From an uncultured Bacilli bacterium (GTDB lineage Bacteria; Bacillota_I; Bacilli_A; RF39; UBA660): a DNA stretch of 19,688 nucleotides. The notes under the pieces were generated by a model, which saw only the letters and a list, made by a program, of their open reading frames with translations, had not been told where the DNA came from and ran no database searches. Both the position numbers and the translations under genes were made by a program. Shown here in pieces: positions 1 through 7,518 of the stretch; position 1 is the first letter of the stretch; each line of letters begins with the position of its first letter. The stretch is taken from contig CAKOOC010000024.1 of NCBI GenBank assembly GCA_934098375.1, positions 1 through 19,688 on the forward strand, in the 5' to 3' direction.

Positions 1-698
1 GACAGCTGGGATGCAGTATATTTAGAAAGTTAAGTTTAGAAGAACTCGACGACATTAATAATTATTTAGAAAGTAAGTATAAAGTAAAAATAACTGTTGT
101 GTCACAAGAAGAAGAAGCAAATTTAACTGCTTTTGGTGCTTTTAATGGAATAGAATTTAAAGGTAATATATGCATTTTTATTGGTGGCGGCGGCTCAATG
201 GAATTAATCTTTGTAAATAACAAGGAAATTTTTGAACATAAATTTTATGATTTTGGAGTTGTCGATATTACTAATGCATTTCCAGATTTAAAAGATGATT
301 TTAATACTTGCACATTTGAAAATGTTTATAATTATGCGGCTTCTTTAATCGGCGAAATAAATATAAATTGTGACTTATTAATACTTGCCGGTGGTGATCA
401 TTTATATTGGTATGAAAATGCCGGATATGAACTAGGTAAAAATACTTTATATGAAAATAGTAAACAGCAATATATGCTTACAATTAACAAAAGCGATGAA
501 TTTGATAAAGATGCCTTAAAACGCTCACTGGAAGAAATAAAAAATCGCAGTGATAATCCTTTATGGTTTAATGGATCTAGAGCAATGAAAGTAATTACAA
601 ATGTGATTTCACATAAAGTAAATGCTAAATATATAATTCCAACTAAAATAAATATGGAAGATGGATTTTATATTAAAATTAAAGAATCAGAAAAATAA
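1..698 (+). CDS. Ppx/GppA-family phosphatase, 5' end outside window
   Basis: The reading frame is open from the left edge (first full codon at base 3) to the TAA at 696-698, so the GTG at 99 is an internal codon and the true start lies outside. The visible 231 residues match the later part of an exopolyphosphatase / pppGpp phosphatase N-terminal ASKHA fold. A 'VVSQEEEA' segment corresponds to the family's 'VISGEEEA', followed by an 'FIGGGGSMEL' phosphate-binding loop (family DIGGGSTEL), a second loop 'LAGGD', and the closing 'GSRAMKVI...EDGFYIK' that matches the family's conserved Arg and 'EG' near the domain end. The usual Asp before the GGGS loop is Ile here. The C-terminal helical domain of long Ppx proteins is absent, giving the short form. 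In the family this enzyme hydrolyses polyphosphate or pppGpp in the cytosol; which substrate applies here cannot be told. Confidence 0.75.
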   Translation, partial: QLGCSIFRKLSLEELDDINNYLESKYKVKITVVSQEEEANLTAFGAFNGIEFKGNICIFIGGGGSMELIFVNNKEIFEHKFYDFGVVDITNAFPDLKDDFNTCTFENVYNYAASLIGEININCDLLILAGGDHLYWYENAGYELGKNTLYENSKQQYMLTINKSDEFDKDALKRSLEEIKNRSDNPLWFNGSRAMKVITNVISHKVNAKYIIPTKINMEDGFYIKIKESEK

Positions 699-709
699 TT
701 TAGAAAATT

Positions 710-736
710 AAGTTGCTATTTAATTGCAATTTTTTT
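710..736 (+). terminator. weak hairpin plus T-run after the Ppx-like gene
   Basis: Seven-base arms at 710-716 and 726-732 (one G-T pair) with a 9-base loop run into a T-run at 730-736. It is AT-rich and modest in stability. It would separate the phosphatase gene from the germination operon. Confidence 0.4.
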
Positions 737-760
737 ATGGAGTAAATAATATCAAAAATA

Positions 761-2179
761 ATGCTCATAATAAAATGTGATTATATGAAAACGATAAATA
801 AAGTATTATCTAATTTTAAAGATACACCCGATTTAATTGTAAGAAAGATAAAGTATAAACTTGGGTATGTATATATTTATTATATTGAAACTATTAGTAG
901 TAGTGATAGAATTAATAGTTTTATTTTAGATAATTTAACTAATCCAGTAAATAAACCTAGTATCGATAATATTTTAGCGGGTCCAAACTTAAAAAAGATT
1001 AAAATTACTGAATTTGAAAAATATATTTTTAATGGTTATTCAATAATTGTTTACTTTAATAAATTATATGCTTTAGAAACAAGAGCGGATCTAGATAGAG
1101 CAATTTCTTCACCGGAAATTGAACAAGATTTATATGGCGCTAAGGATGCTTTTGTTGAAAATTATCAAAAAAATATTGGTCTTATTAAAAGAAGAATTAA
1201 ATCGAATAATTTAAAAATAAAGGAATATAAACTAGGAAGATATACAAGTACTAATACAGGTATGGTGTATATAGATAATATTTGTAAAAATAAATTAGTT
1301 ATAGAATGTGATAAACTTTTAAGAAAAATAGATACTGAGGCAATTATTGATGCTGGTGAACTTAAACAATTTTTAATTAAGGAAGGTAAAAGCTTTTTTC
1401 CATCAGTAAAACTTACAGAAAGACCTGATACCATTGTGAGGGCTCTTTTGGAAGGCAAAATTGTAATAATTGTTGATACGAGCCCTTTTGCAATTATTTT
1501 GCCAGTAGTTCTAGTTGATTTTATTAACCCTATTTCAGATAATTATCTGACGAGTTTTAACGCTAATATTTTAAAAGCGTTACGTTTTATTTGTCTTTTT
1601 ATAACTATTTTTACACCCGCAATTTATATAGCAGTAGTTAATTTTAATCAGGAAACAATACCGGCAACGTTACTTACATCATTTATAACGCAAAGTGCTG
1701 GTGTCCCCTTCCCGGCTACGATTGAAGCATTTTTTATGTTATTTATTTGTGAAATGTTAAGAGAAAGTGATTTACGATTTCCTTCATCCTTTTCTTCATC
1801 TATCTCTATTTTAGGAGCACTTATTTTAGGTGATGCTGCAGTAAGTGCTAATATTGTAAGCCCCATTATGATAATAATAATATCGTTAACATTTATATCA
1901 TCAATGATATTTAGTAATGTTGAGTTAAACGGAGCGATTAGATGCTGGAGATTTATTGCTCTATTATTTGCATCATTTTACGGATTATACGGAGTATCTA
2001 TTTCCTTTATTTTATTAATTGTTAGTATATCATCTTATTATTCATTTACTCTTCCTTATACATTCCCAGTCGCACCATTTGATTTATCTTATTTAAAGGA
2101 TACACTTATAAAAAGTAAGAAGAAAAATGATTTAACGAGGAGCAAATATTTAACAAATAATATAAGAAAGCAAAGGTGA
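761..2179 (+). CDS. gerA: GerA-family spore germination protein (A subunit)
   Basis: This is the A subunit of a GerA-type germinant receptor, which sits in the spore inner membrane and senses germinants together with the B and C subunits. Its 472 residues match the family length. The soluble N-terminal half (about 1-240) contains the family block 'GAKDAFVENYQKNIGLIKRR' (126-145) and 'RPDTIVRALLEGKIVIIVD' (221-239). The membrane half (about 242-440) has roughly five hydrophobic segments with the conserved 'HQEM'-like 'FNQETIP' (295-301), 'GVPFPATIEAF' (314-324), 'EMLRES' and 'GDAAVSANIVSP' (357-368). The C-terminal tail is basic. It is the first gene of an A-C-B operon and its TGA overlaps the gerC start by 4 bases. 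The start is uncertain: the only good ribosome site, GGAG at 739-742, lies 18 bases before this ATG, while in-frame ATA codons stand at 746 and 749. Confidence 0.93.
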   Translation: MLIIKCDYMKTINKVLSNFKDTPDLIVRKIKYKLGYVYIYYIETISSSDRINSFILDNLTNPVNKPSIDNILAGPNLKKIKITEFEKYIFNGYSIIVYFNKLYALETRADLDRAISSPEIEQDLYGAKDAFVENYQKNIGLIKRRIKSNNLKIKEYKLGRYTSTNTGMVYIDNICKNKLVIECDKLLRKIDTEAIIDAGELKQFLIKEGKSFFPSVKLTERPDTIVRALLEGKIVIIVDTSPFAIILPVVLVDFINPISDNYLTSFNANILKALRFICLFITIFTPAIYIAVVNFNQETIPATLLTSFITQSAGVPFPATIEAFFMLFICEMLRESDLRFPSSFSSSISILGALILGDAAVSANIVSPIMIIIISLTFISSMIFSNVELNGAIRCWRFIALLFASFYGLYGVSISFILLIVSISSYYSFTLPYTFPVAPFDLSYLKDTLIKSKKKNDLTRSKYLTNNIRKQR

Positions 2180-3243
2180 TATTTATAAAAAAGATATTAT
2201 TAATTATAATGTGTTTATTTTTATCTGGTTGTTATAATCATATGGAACTAAATAAAATGGCAATGGTTTCACTAATTGGGGTTGATTATAGTGATGATAA
2301 ATATAATGTGATTGTAGAAATTAGAGAAAATAAAAAGGGAAATGAAAATGCTTCTTTAATATATAAAGGAAGTGGTGATTCTTTAATTGGTGCTTTACAG
2401 AATATATCTTTTTCGGTAAATAAGGCCTTATATTTTATTGATTTAGATACAGTTGTTTTAAGCGAAGTGGCGGCTAATAGTAAGTTAGACTTTATAATGG
2501 ACTATTTAACGAGAGAAAATAATGTTGGTATTAATTTTAATATTGTAATAGATAATGATATTGAAAAAACTATAGAAATAGTAAAAAAGAAGGAAAAAGT
2601 TGTAGGTAGTTATATTAAAGATATTATAGAAAGTGAATTTAATAATACGATAAATTTAAAATTAAATGATTTTCTAGAAAATTATATATCGGGATACTAT
2701 GATATTATTTTACCGAAGATAAGCGATGATAAAACTGATATTAAAGTAAGTGAAGCTGTTATTTTTTCTAAAGAAAAGATGGTAGATGAAATTAATATTC
2801 AAATGATTCAAATTTATAATATGATTAATGGTAGTAATAAACTTACTTTATTTCCTGTAAATTATGAAGGTAAAGAATTTATTTTTAAAGTGATTAATTC
2901 TAGCAGTGACATTACTTATGAAGATGATAAATTTAAAATTAACTTAAAAATTTTAGGAATATTTAATGAAACAGAAGCACTTAATTTAAATAATAAGGAA
3001 AATGTTAAAAAAATTATTAGTTTAGTTAAAGATGAGATAAAAGAAGATACGAAAGAATTTATAACAATTTTAATAGATAATAATGCCGATGTACTTGGTT
3101 TTAAAAAGAAATATTACAACGCAAAAAGAGATAAGATTAATGATATTAAAGATATTAATTATGAAGTAAATGTTCAAGTTAAATTGGATAGAAAGGGTCT
3201 AATTTTTGGACCAATTGGTGAAGAACATGAAAAAAATAACTAA
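2176..3243 (+). CDS. gerC: GerC-family spore germination lipoprotein (C subunit)
   Basis: This is the lipoprotein subunit of the GerA-type receptor, expected on the outer face of the spore inner membrane. The 355-residue product starts at a GTG whose first base lies one before the gerA TGA (GTGA overlap), with AAAGG just upstream inside gerA. The N-terminus is a lipoprotein signal: KK, a hydrophobic run, then lipobox L-S-G-C with Cys19 as the lipidated residue. The next residues, 'YNHMELNKMAMVSLIGVD', follow the family pattern (W/Y-D-x-x-E-I-x-x-x-A-x-V-x-G-I-D). The rest is soluble and K/D/N-rich, as usual for this fast-evolving family. The family assignment is firm from position and N-terminal pattern; the germinant cannot be inferred. 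Confidence 0.9.
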   Translation: MIFIKKILLIIMCLFLSGCYNHMELNKMAMVSLIGVDYSDDKYNVIVEIRENKKGNENASLIYKGSGDSLIGALQNISFSVNKALYFIDLDTVVLSEVAANSKLDFIMDYLTRENNVGINFNIVIDNDIEKTIEIVKKKEKVVGSYIKDIIESEFNNTINLKLNDFLENYISGYYDIILPKISDDKTDIKVSEAVIFSKEKMVDEINIQMIQIYNMINGSNKLTLFPVNYEGKEFIFKVINSSSDITYEDDKFKINLKILGIFNETEALNLNNKENVKKIISLVKDEIKEDTKEFITILIDNNADVLGFKKKYYNAKRDKINDIKDINYEVNVQVKLDRKGLIFGPIGEEHEKNN

Positions 3244-4189
3244 GTTAGAAAGCGTTAGTTTAATTTATTTATTAACATTTCCTCTATTTATGGGAGTTGG
3301 TTTTTCGAAGATTATTAAAAATGTAGGTTCAGATGCTTGGATATCAATTTTAATAGGAACAATTATGGGACTGGGAATAAATTTTATTATTAAATCGATG
3401 CCGAGGGAAGATAATAAATTTTTTAAACTTCTTTATAGTATCTGCTTTTTAGTAATTGGAACGATGTTAATTGGAAAACTAGTTTCTTCAATATATTTAT
3501 CTAGAACACCTACTTATATTGTACTTATTCCTGGTGCCTATCTAATTTATTATACAGCTTTAAAAGGACGGGAAACTTTATATAAAAGTGCGGGCATATT
3601 AGTTTATTTACATATCTTTTTGTATCTATGTGCAGCTTTTACATTAGTTCCAACAATTAAAGTTGATTACTTTTTGCCAGTTATGACTAATAGCATTAGC
3701 AAGATATTATTATCTGCTTTAGATTTTGCATTAATTAGTACAAGCCCTATGATATTAGTTGATGATTTTAAAGAAAAATATGATTATAAAGTTTATCTTG
3801 CTTCAGCCTTTTTATTATTAATAATACTACTTTGTACAATTGGTAATTTAGGACTTGAAGTATCTAAACTTTATAGGTATCCGGAATATATGGTGTTTAA
3901 AAGAATTTCTATTTTAAATTTTATTGAAAATATTGAAAATATATTATTTGCCTTATGGATTATTAATATTTTTGTTCTTACGGGATTATCATGCGTTAAT
4001 ATTAAAGAAATTACTAGTAGTAAGTTTTTACTTATTATTATAATTGTTATGATTTGGGCATTAAATAAATATGCACTTAATACTTATAAAGTTACCGATT
4101 TTTATTTAAAATATTATACATATATACTTTTAGGAGTTATGGCATTGTTTATTCTTAGCAAGATATTTAGGAAAAGAAAAAAAACATAG
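3227..4189 (+). CDS. gerB: GerB-family spore germination permease (B subunit)
   Basis: This is the transporter-like subunit of the GerA-type receptor (spore permease family, APC-type fold), an integral membrane protein with about ten hydrophobic segments over 320 residues. The start is placed at the ATG at 3227, with GGTG at 3217-3220 six bases upstream; an in-frame TTG at 3206 would add seven residues but has no better ribosome site. The gene overlaps gerC by 17 bases. The N-terminal region 'FSKIIKNVGSDAWISILIG' matches the family's 'DAW' block, and a central 'ISTSPMILVDDF' lies where B subunits carry a membrane re-entry motif. The stop TAG lies inside the left arm of the terminator hairpin at 4181-4211. 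The A-C-B gene order is like clostridial gerK operons rather than the A-B-C order of Bacillus gerA. Confidence 0.9.
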   Translation: MKKITKLESVSLIYLLTFPLFMGVGFSKIIKNVGSDAWISILIGTIMGLGINFIIKSMPREDNKFFKLLYSICFLVIGTMLIGKLVSSIYLSRTPTYIVLIPGAYLIYYTALKGRETLYKSAGILVYLHIFLYLCAAFTLVPTIKVDYFLPVMTNSISKILLSALDFALISTSPMILVDDFKEKYDYKVYLASAFLLLIILLCTIGNLGLEVSKLYRYPEYMVFKRISILNFIENIENILFALWIINIFVLTGLSCVNIKEITSSKFLLIIIIVMIWALNKYALNTYKVTDFYLKYYTYILLGVMALFILSKIFRKRKKT

Positions 4190-4211
4190 TTTATTTTTTA
4201 GACTATGTTTT
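4181..4211. terminator. shared hairpin between convergent gerB and Gly-rich gene 1
   Basis: Perfect 10-base arms at 4181-4190 and 4202-4211 enclose an 11-base loop. On the - strand it is followed by a run of T (complement of the A-run at 4175-4184), so it is strongest for the glycine-rich gene. On the + strand only the TTTT in the arm follows. Both stop codons (4187-4189 for gerB, 4210-4212 for the - gene) touch the stem. Confidence 0.75.
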
Positions 4212-5811
4212 AATATGTTATTCTAGCATATCCATTTCCTACGTGTCCTTGTCCACTAGTGTAAGTTTCACCTTTACTTGCAGGATTTGGCATTAGGTTG
4301 GTTCCAGCTGTTAATGCTTGTGAAGTTGTCCAAGTATAGCCGGCGCCATCTATCATTAACGTATCAATAAAATATTTACCACTATAGTGAATACTACATG
4401 TTTTATCGATTGTCCCATCATTGCATAATTCTTTTGGTGCAGTATTATTTAGAGAGGTTATCGCTACGCAGCCGGTATGACCACTTATAAATGATGAACC
4501 GCCGCCACCACCTATTATGTAACACAAACCTTTTGAATTTGTAGCGCCTCCTCCGCCATAGTAGCCTCCTCCGCCGCCAGAATGACCATGACAAACATTA
4601 CCACCACCATGATTATCACCAGTTCCACCAATGCCGAATTGATAGCCTGTTGTTTGAGTGGCACCGACTCCTGCTAGTTTTACTAGACCGCCTTCACCAC
4701 CGGTCATTGTTCTACCATTTTCACCTTTAAGGCCGCCGCCATTACCATAATATGTAGTTGGCTTTAATTGACTCGTGTTGGCTATATCTGAGCCTCCTCC
4801 ACCACCAGCTGCAACCATTATTCTTGAACTTAGTGATTCAGCATTATTCCAATCTCCTGATACAAGTCTTATATCAGTGGCGCCACCGCCTGATGCTCCA
4901 CCAGCGTATTTACTTGGCGCTTGCCCGGAGACAGATGTATTTCCACCGCCAGAGCCACCGGCACCGCCTCCGTTAAATGTTGCAGCTCCACCCTGGCCGT
5001 AAGTTACGGGAGAATCGGTTCCTTTTGTTCCACTTTTTCCTTGTTCACCAACATAAATATATAATTTATCTCCCGCGGTTAATTTTATTGTTCCTCTAGT
5101 ATAAGAACCATTTCCAGGTGCCCATGTAGGACCCGTTATGCTTGTTCCTCCACTTGCACCCCAAAGTTCAATTTGATAATTTGTTGTTTCAGGAGCAACG
5201 AATTCCTGATATGAACCAGTATAAGCAAATTCGGATATATTAGTTTTGAAAGGTGCTGCAGTTACAACAATTTTTCCTTTGTATTGTCTATTCATTTGGT
5301 CCTTAGTAGCGGTTTCATCTATCCATAATCTTAAGCTATAATTAGTACTACCATTAGCAAAAATAACTTTTTCAGCTAATATATGAGATATTTCTTCGGT
5401 TTCAGCTAAATAGTGATTTGATTCTTTGAAAGAACTCAATGTTTTAAGGCTACCGTTATCTCCTTCTAAATATACTTTTATTTTATCTGTACTTACCTTA
5501 GGATAAGCAAGTTCGGTAATGTCTTCCAAGCTGATACTTATTTTTAAATTATCTGAGCATTCATTTTTTACGGTAAAAGTATAAGGTTCTAATTCTTTTC
5601 CATCTTCATCACTAATAGGAAAAGCTTTATCTAATTTTATATCATTTTGTTCATTTGTTAATTTGATTGTTAAACATTTAACCGTTGATATAATGTTTTC
5701 CCCATCTGTTTGTTCTTTTCTAAAGGTTAAATAACTATATGTTATACCAGAAACTAATGCAACAATTCCAAAAACTGAAAGTATTATAATTAATAATTGT
5801 TTATTTTTCAT
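4210..5811 (-). CDS. exported glycine-rich protein, paralogue 1
   Basis: A 533-residue secreted or membrane-anchored surface protein of unknown specific role. Residues 6-24 form a hydrophobic signal or anchor ending in 'VSGITYSYL', reminiscent of SipW-type signal peptides. Residues about 30-190 look like a beta-rich domain with two Cys (46 and 85) conserved in the paralogue. From about 194 to the end lies a Gly_rich domain of the ALK/LTK type: 'FVAPETTNYQIELWGASGG' opens it, repeated GGGG runs follow, then 'GGGGGSSFISGHTGCVAI' and a C-terminal 'GNGYARITY'. Six further Cys, mostly spaced like the paralogue's, suggest disulfides outside the cell. The start is fixed by GGAG at 5821-5824, nine bases upstream of the ATG. 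It has its own TTGACA promoter and a terminator overlapping the stop. Identity as a Gly_rich-domain protein is firm; binding target and function are unknown. Confidence 0.85.
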   Translation of the reverse strand: MKNKQLLIIILSVFGIVALVSGITYSYLTFRKEQTDGENIISTVKCLTIKLTNEQNDIKLDKAFPISDEDGKELEPYTFTVKNECSDNLKISISLEDITELAYPKVSTDKIKVYLEGDNGSLKTLSSFKESNHYLAETEEISHILAEKVIFANGSTNYSLRLWIDETATKDQMNRQYKGKIVVTAAPFKTNISEFAYTGSYQEFVAPETTNYQIELWGASGGTSITGPTWAPGNGSYTRGTIKLTAGDKLYIYVGEQGKSGTKGTDSPVTYGQGGAATFNGGGAGGSGGGNTSVSGQAPSKYAGGASGGGATDIRLVSGDWNNAESLSSRIMVAAGGGGGSDIANTSQLKPTTYYGNGGGLKGENGRTMTGGEGGLVKLAGVGATQTTGYQFGIGGTGDNHGGGNVCHGHSGGGGGYYGGGGATNSKGLCYIIGGGGGSSFISGHTGCVAITSLNNTAPKELCNDGTIDKTCSIHYSGKYFIDTLMIDGAGYTWTTSQALTAGTNLMPNPASKGETYTSGQGHVGNGYARITY

Positions 5812-5839
5812 TTATTATCACTCCGAATTATCTATTTAA

Positions 5840-5868
5840 ATTTTATTATAATTATAAATTCATGTCAA
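5840..5868 (-). promoter_or_regulatory. sigma-A-type promoter of Gly-rich gene 1
   Basis: On the - strand a perfect TTGACA (+ strand 5863-5868) is followed after 17 bases by TAAAAT (5840-5845). GGAG and the ATG of the glycine-rich gene follow within 35 bases. The arrangement is almost the same as that upstream of the paralogue at 7430-7459. Confidence 0.7.
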
Positions 5869-5883
5869 GATATCAAAGATATA

Positions 5884-5911
5884 TAAAAACATAGTTATTT
5901 ACAACTATGTT
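5884..5911 (-). terminator. terminator of Gly-rich gene 2
   Basis: Perfect 9-base arms at 5888-5896 and 5903-5911 with a 6-base loop. On the - strand a T-run (complement of 5885-5889) follows. The TAA of the gene (5910-5912) lies in the stem. The arm sequence resembles that of the terminator after paralogue 1 (both contain CATAGT/ACTATG). Confidence 0.75.
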
Positions 5912-7403
5912 AATATGATATTTTGGCATAACCGTCGCCCGTATGACCTACGCCACTTGCATAAGTAGTTCCATCTGGTTTAGGCATTAAGTTGGTTCCA
6001 GTAGTTGAGGCTTTTGTTGTTGTCCAAGTAAAACCAGAACCATCTATCATTAATGTTTCAGTAAAATATTTGCCGCTATAGTGAATGCTGCAAGAATTAT
6101 TGGTTGTTCCCTCACTACAGCCGCTCTTTTTTGTGGTGTCACTTTCGGATGTGATAGCTACGCAACCTGTATGTCCACTAATATATGATGAACCGCCGCC
6201 GCCGCCTATTTCATAACAGTTTCCGGAAGTATGTAATCCGCCGGTGCCGCCATAGTAGCCTCCGCCGCCGCCTCCTTCGCCGGTACATGCACTAACGTTG
6301 CCGCCGCCTTTGTCACCAGCGCCACCAATGCCAAATGCATAACCAGATGTTTGAGTTCCCTTTACTCCTTTTGAACTTTCCCAATAAAGTTTGGTTAAGC
6401 CATCATAAGCACTAAGTCCCCCCGCGTGACCCGTAGTTGAATCATTGCGTCCACCACCGCCGCCAGCAACCATGATTCTTGAGTTTAAGGAAGTTTGATT
6501 ATCCCAAGCTCCAGATACCAATCTTACATCAGTAGCACCGCCACCTGATGGTCCTCCCGTATACTGTGGATTTGTTGTATTTCCAGGGGCGCCGCCAGCG
6601 CCACCACCATTATATCCACCAGTAGCTCCAGTCTTTCCTGTTGTAGTTGTTCCTTTTCCACCAATGTATATATATAATTTTTCATTTTGATTTAATTTTA
6701 TAACCCCCTTAGTATAACCACCAAGGCCGCCGCCATCTTCAGAGCCACCACTGGCTCCCCAAAGTTCAATTGTATATTTTCCAGTGTTTGGAGCTACAAA
6801 TTCTTGGGCAGAACCAGTAAATGTATATTTCTTTTCTTTTACTAAATGAGGTGAAGCACTAACAACAATTTTACCATTAAAAACTTTGTTTAAGGCTTCA
6901 ATGGTCGTTTTTTCATCTATCCATAATTTTAAGCTATAAGTAGTTTGTCCACCAGCGTCTATAACAGTATTTGCTAAAGTATAAGATTTGTTATCATTAC
7001 TTAAGAATGGAGTTGCAGATTCATATGAATTAAGAATTCCGGTACTTCCATTGTCACCTTCTAAAGAAACTTTTATATTGCCACTATTTAATTGATTATT
7101 TATTTTTAACTCTTCTAGTTTAATAGAAAGATTAACTGGGGTGTCATTACACTCATTACTTATTGTAAAAGTATATGGATCAGTACTTAAGCCTTCTTCG
7201 TCACTTATAGGATAAGCATTAGATAACTCTATTTGTTCTTTGTTATCAGATGATATGCTAATATTAAGGCAATCTAAGGTTGTAACAACATTACTATTTG
7301 TTTGAGTTTGACCATATCTTAAAAACGAATATGTTATACCGGAAACACATAAAATTACGCCTATTATTGATATTACTAAAATTATTTTTCTTTTTGTATT
7401 CAT
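5910..7403 (-). CDS. exported glycine-rich protein, paralogue 2
   Basis: A 497-residue paralogue of the downstream neighbour, with the same layout: hydrophobic segment about 6-24 ending 'VSGITYSFL', a two-Cys domain (Cys45, Cys85, with shared 'CLNI', 'YPISDEEG', 'PYTFTISNEC', 'SLEGDNGS'), then the Gly_rich region opening 'FTGSAQEFVAP' and 'IELWGASGG' and closing 'GDGYAKISY'. 'ATDVRLVSG', 'SRIMVAGGGGG' and 'GGGGGSSYISGHTGCVAI' are shared with paralogue 1. The start is set at 7403, because GAGG stands nine bases upstream; an earlier in-frame ATG at 7412 would abut the GAGG with no spacer. The gene has its own TTGACA promoter and terminator, so the duplication copied a whole transcription unit. 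It is probably displayed on the cell surface; no partner or ligand can be named. Confidence 0.85.
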   Translation of the reverse strand: MNTKRKIILVISIIGVILCVSGITYSFLRYGQTQTNSNVVTTLDCLNISISSDNKEQIELSNAYPISDEEGLSTDPYTFTISNECNDTPVNLSIKLEELKINNQLNSGNIKVSLEGDNGSTGILNSYESATPFLSNDNKSYTLANTVIDAGGQTTYSLKLWIDEKTTIEALNKVFNGKIVVSASPHLVKEKKYTFTGSAQEFVAPNTGKYTIELWGASGGSEDGGGLGGYTKGVIKLNQNEKLYIYIGGKGTTTTGKTGATGGYNGGGAGGAPGNTTNPQYTGGPSGGGATDVRLVSGAWDNQTSLNSRIMVAGGGGGRNDSTTGHAGGLSAYDGLTKLYWESSKGVKGTQTSGYAFGIGGAGDKGGGNVSACTGEGGGGGGYYGGTGGLHTSGNCYEIGGGGGSSYISGHTGCVAITSESDTTKKSGCSEGTTNNSCSIHYSGKYFTETLMIDGSGFTWTTTKASTTGTNLMPKPDGTTYASGVGHTGDGYAKISY

Positions 7404-7429
7404 CAAAATCATCCTCTATTATTTATTAA

Positions 7430-7459
7430 ATTTTATAATAAAATTGTTAGTTATGTCAA
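7430..7459 (-). promoter_or_regulatory. sigma-A-type promoter of Gly-rich gene 2
   Basis: On the - strand TTGACA (+ strand 7454-7459) is followed by TATAAA after 16 bases (7432-7437) or TAAAAT after 18 (7430-7435). The GAGG and start of the glycine-rich gene lie about 25 bases further on. Confidence 0.65.
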
Positions 7460-7482
7460 GTTATATAAAAATATAATTGCAA

Positions 7483-7510
7483 AATAAAAACCTGTAAAAA
7501 CATACAGATT
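7483..7510 (-). terminator. terminator of the ftsA-ftsZ operon
   Basis: Eight-base arms at 7489-7496 and 7503-7510 (one G-U pair in the - strand RNA) with a 6-base loop, then a T-rich tract on the - strand (complement of 7481-7488). It lies just after the ftsZ stop at 7519. Confidence 0.75.
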
Positions 7511-7518
7511 TTTGATTG

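Noticed and set aside
698..760. Possible sigma-G promoter before gerA
   Set aside because: I could not fit a GNATR / CATNNTA pair with correct spacing in this short gap, so the promoter is left unassigned.
1165..1866. Open frames on the - strand within gerA
   Set aside because: Antisense shadows of a well-conserved GerA protein, with no promoter or ribosome site.
4758..5002. Pro/His-rich open frames on the + strand opposite Gly-rich gene 1
   Set aside because: They are the complement of GGN codons; no ribosome site and no independent signal.
4490..6620. Repeated GCC/GGC-rich short units resembling a repeat or CRISPR-like array
   Set aside because: They are codon-level Gly repeats in protein-coding frames with irregular spacing; no constant repeat-spacer unit.
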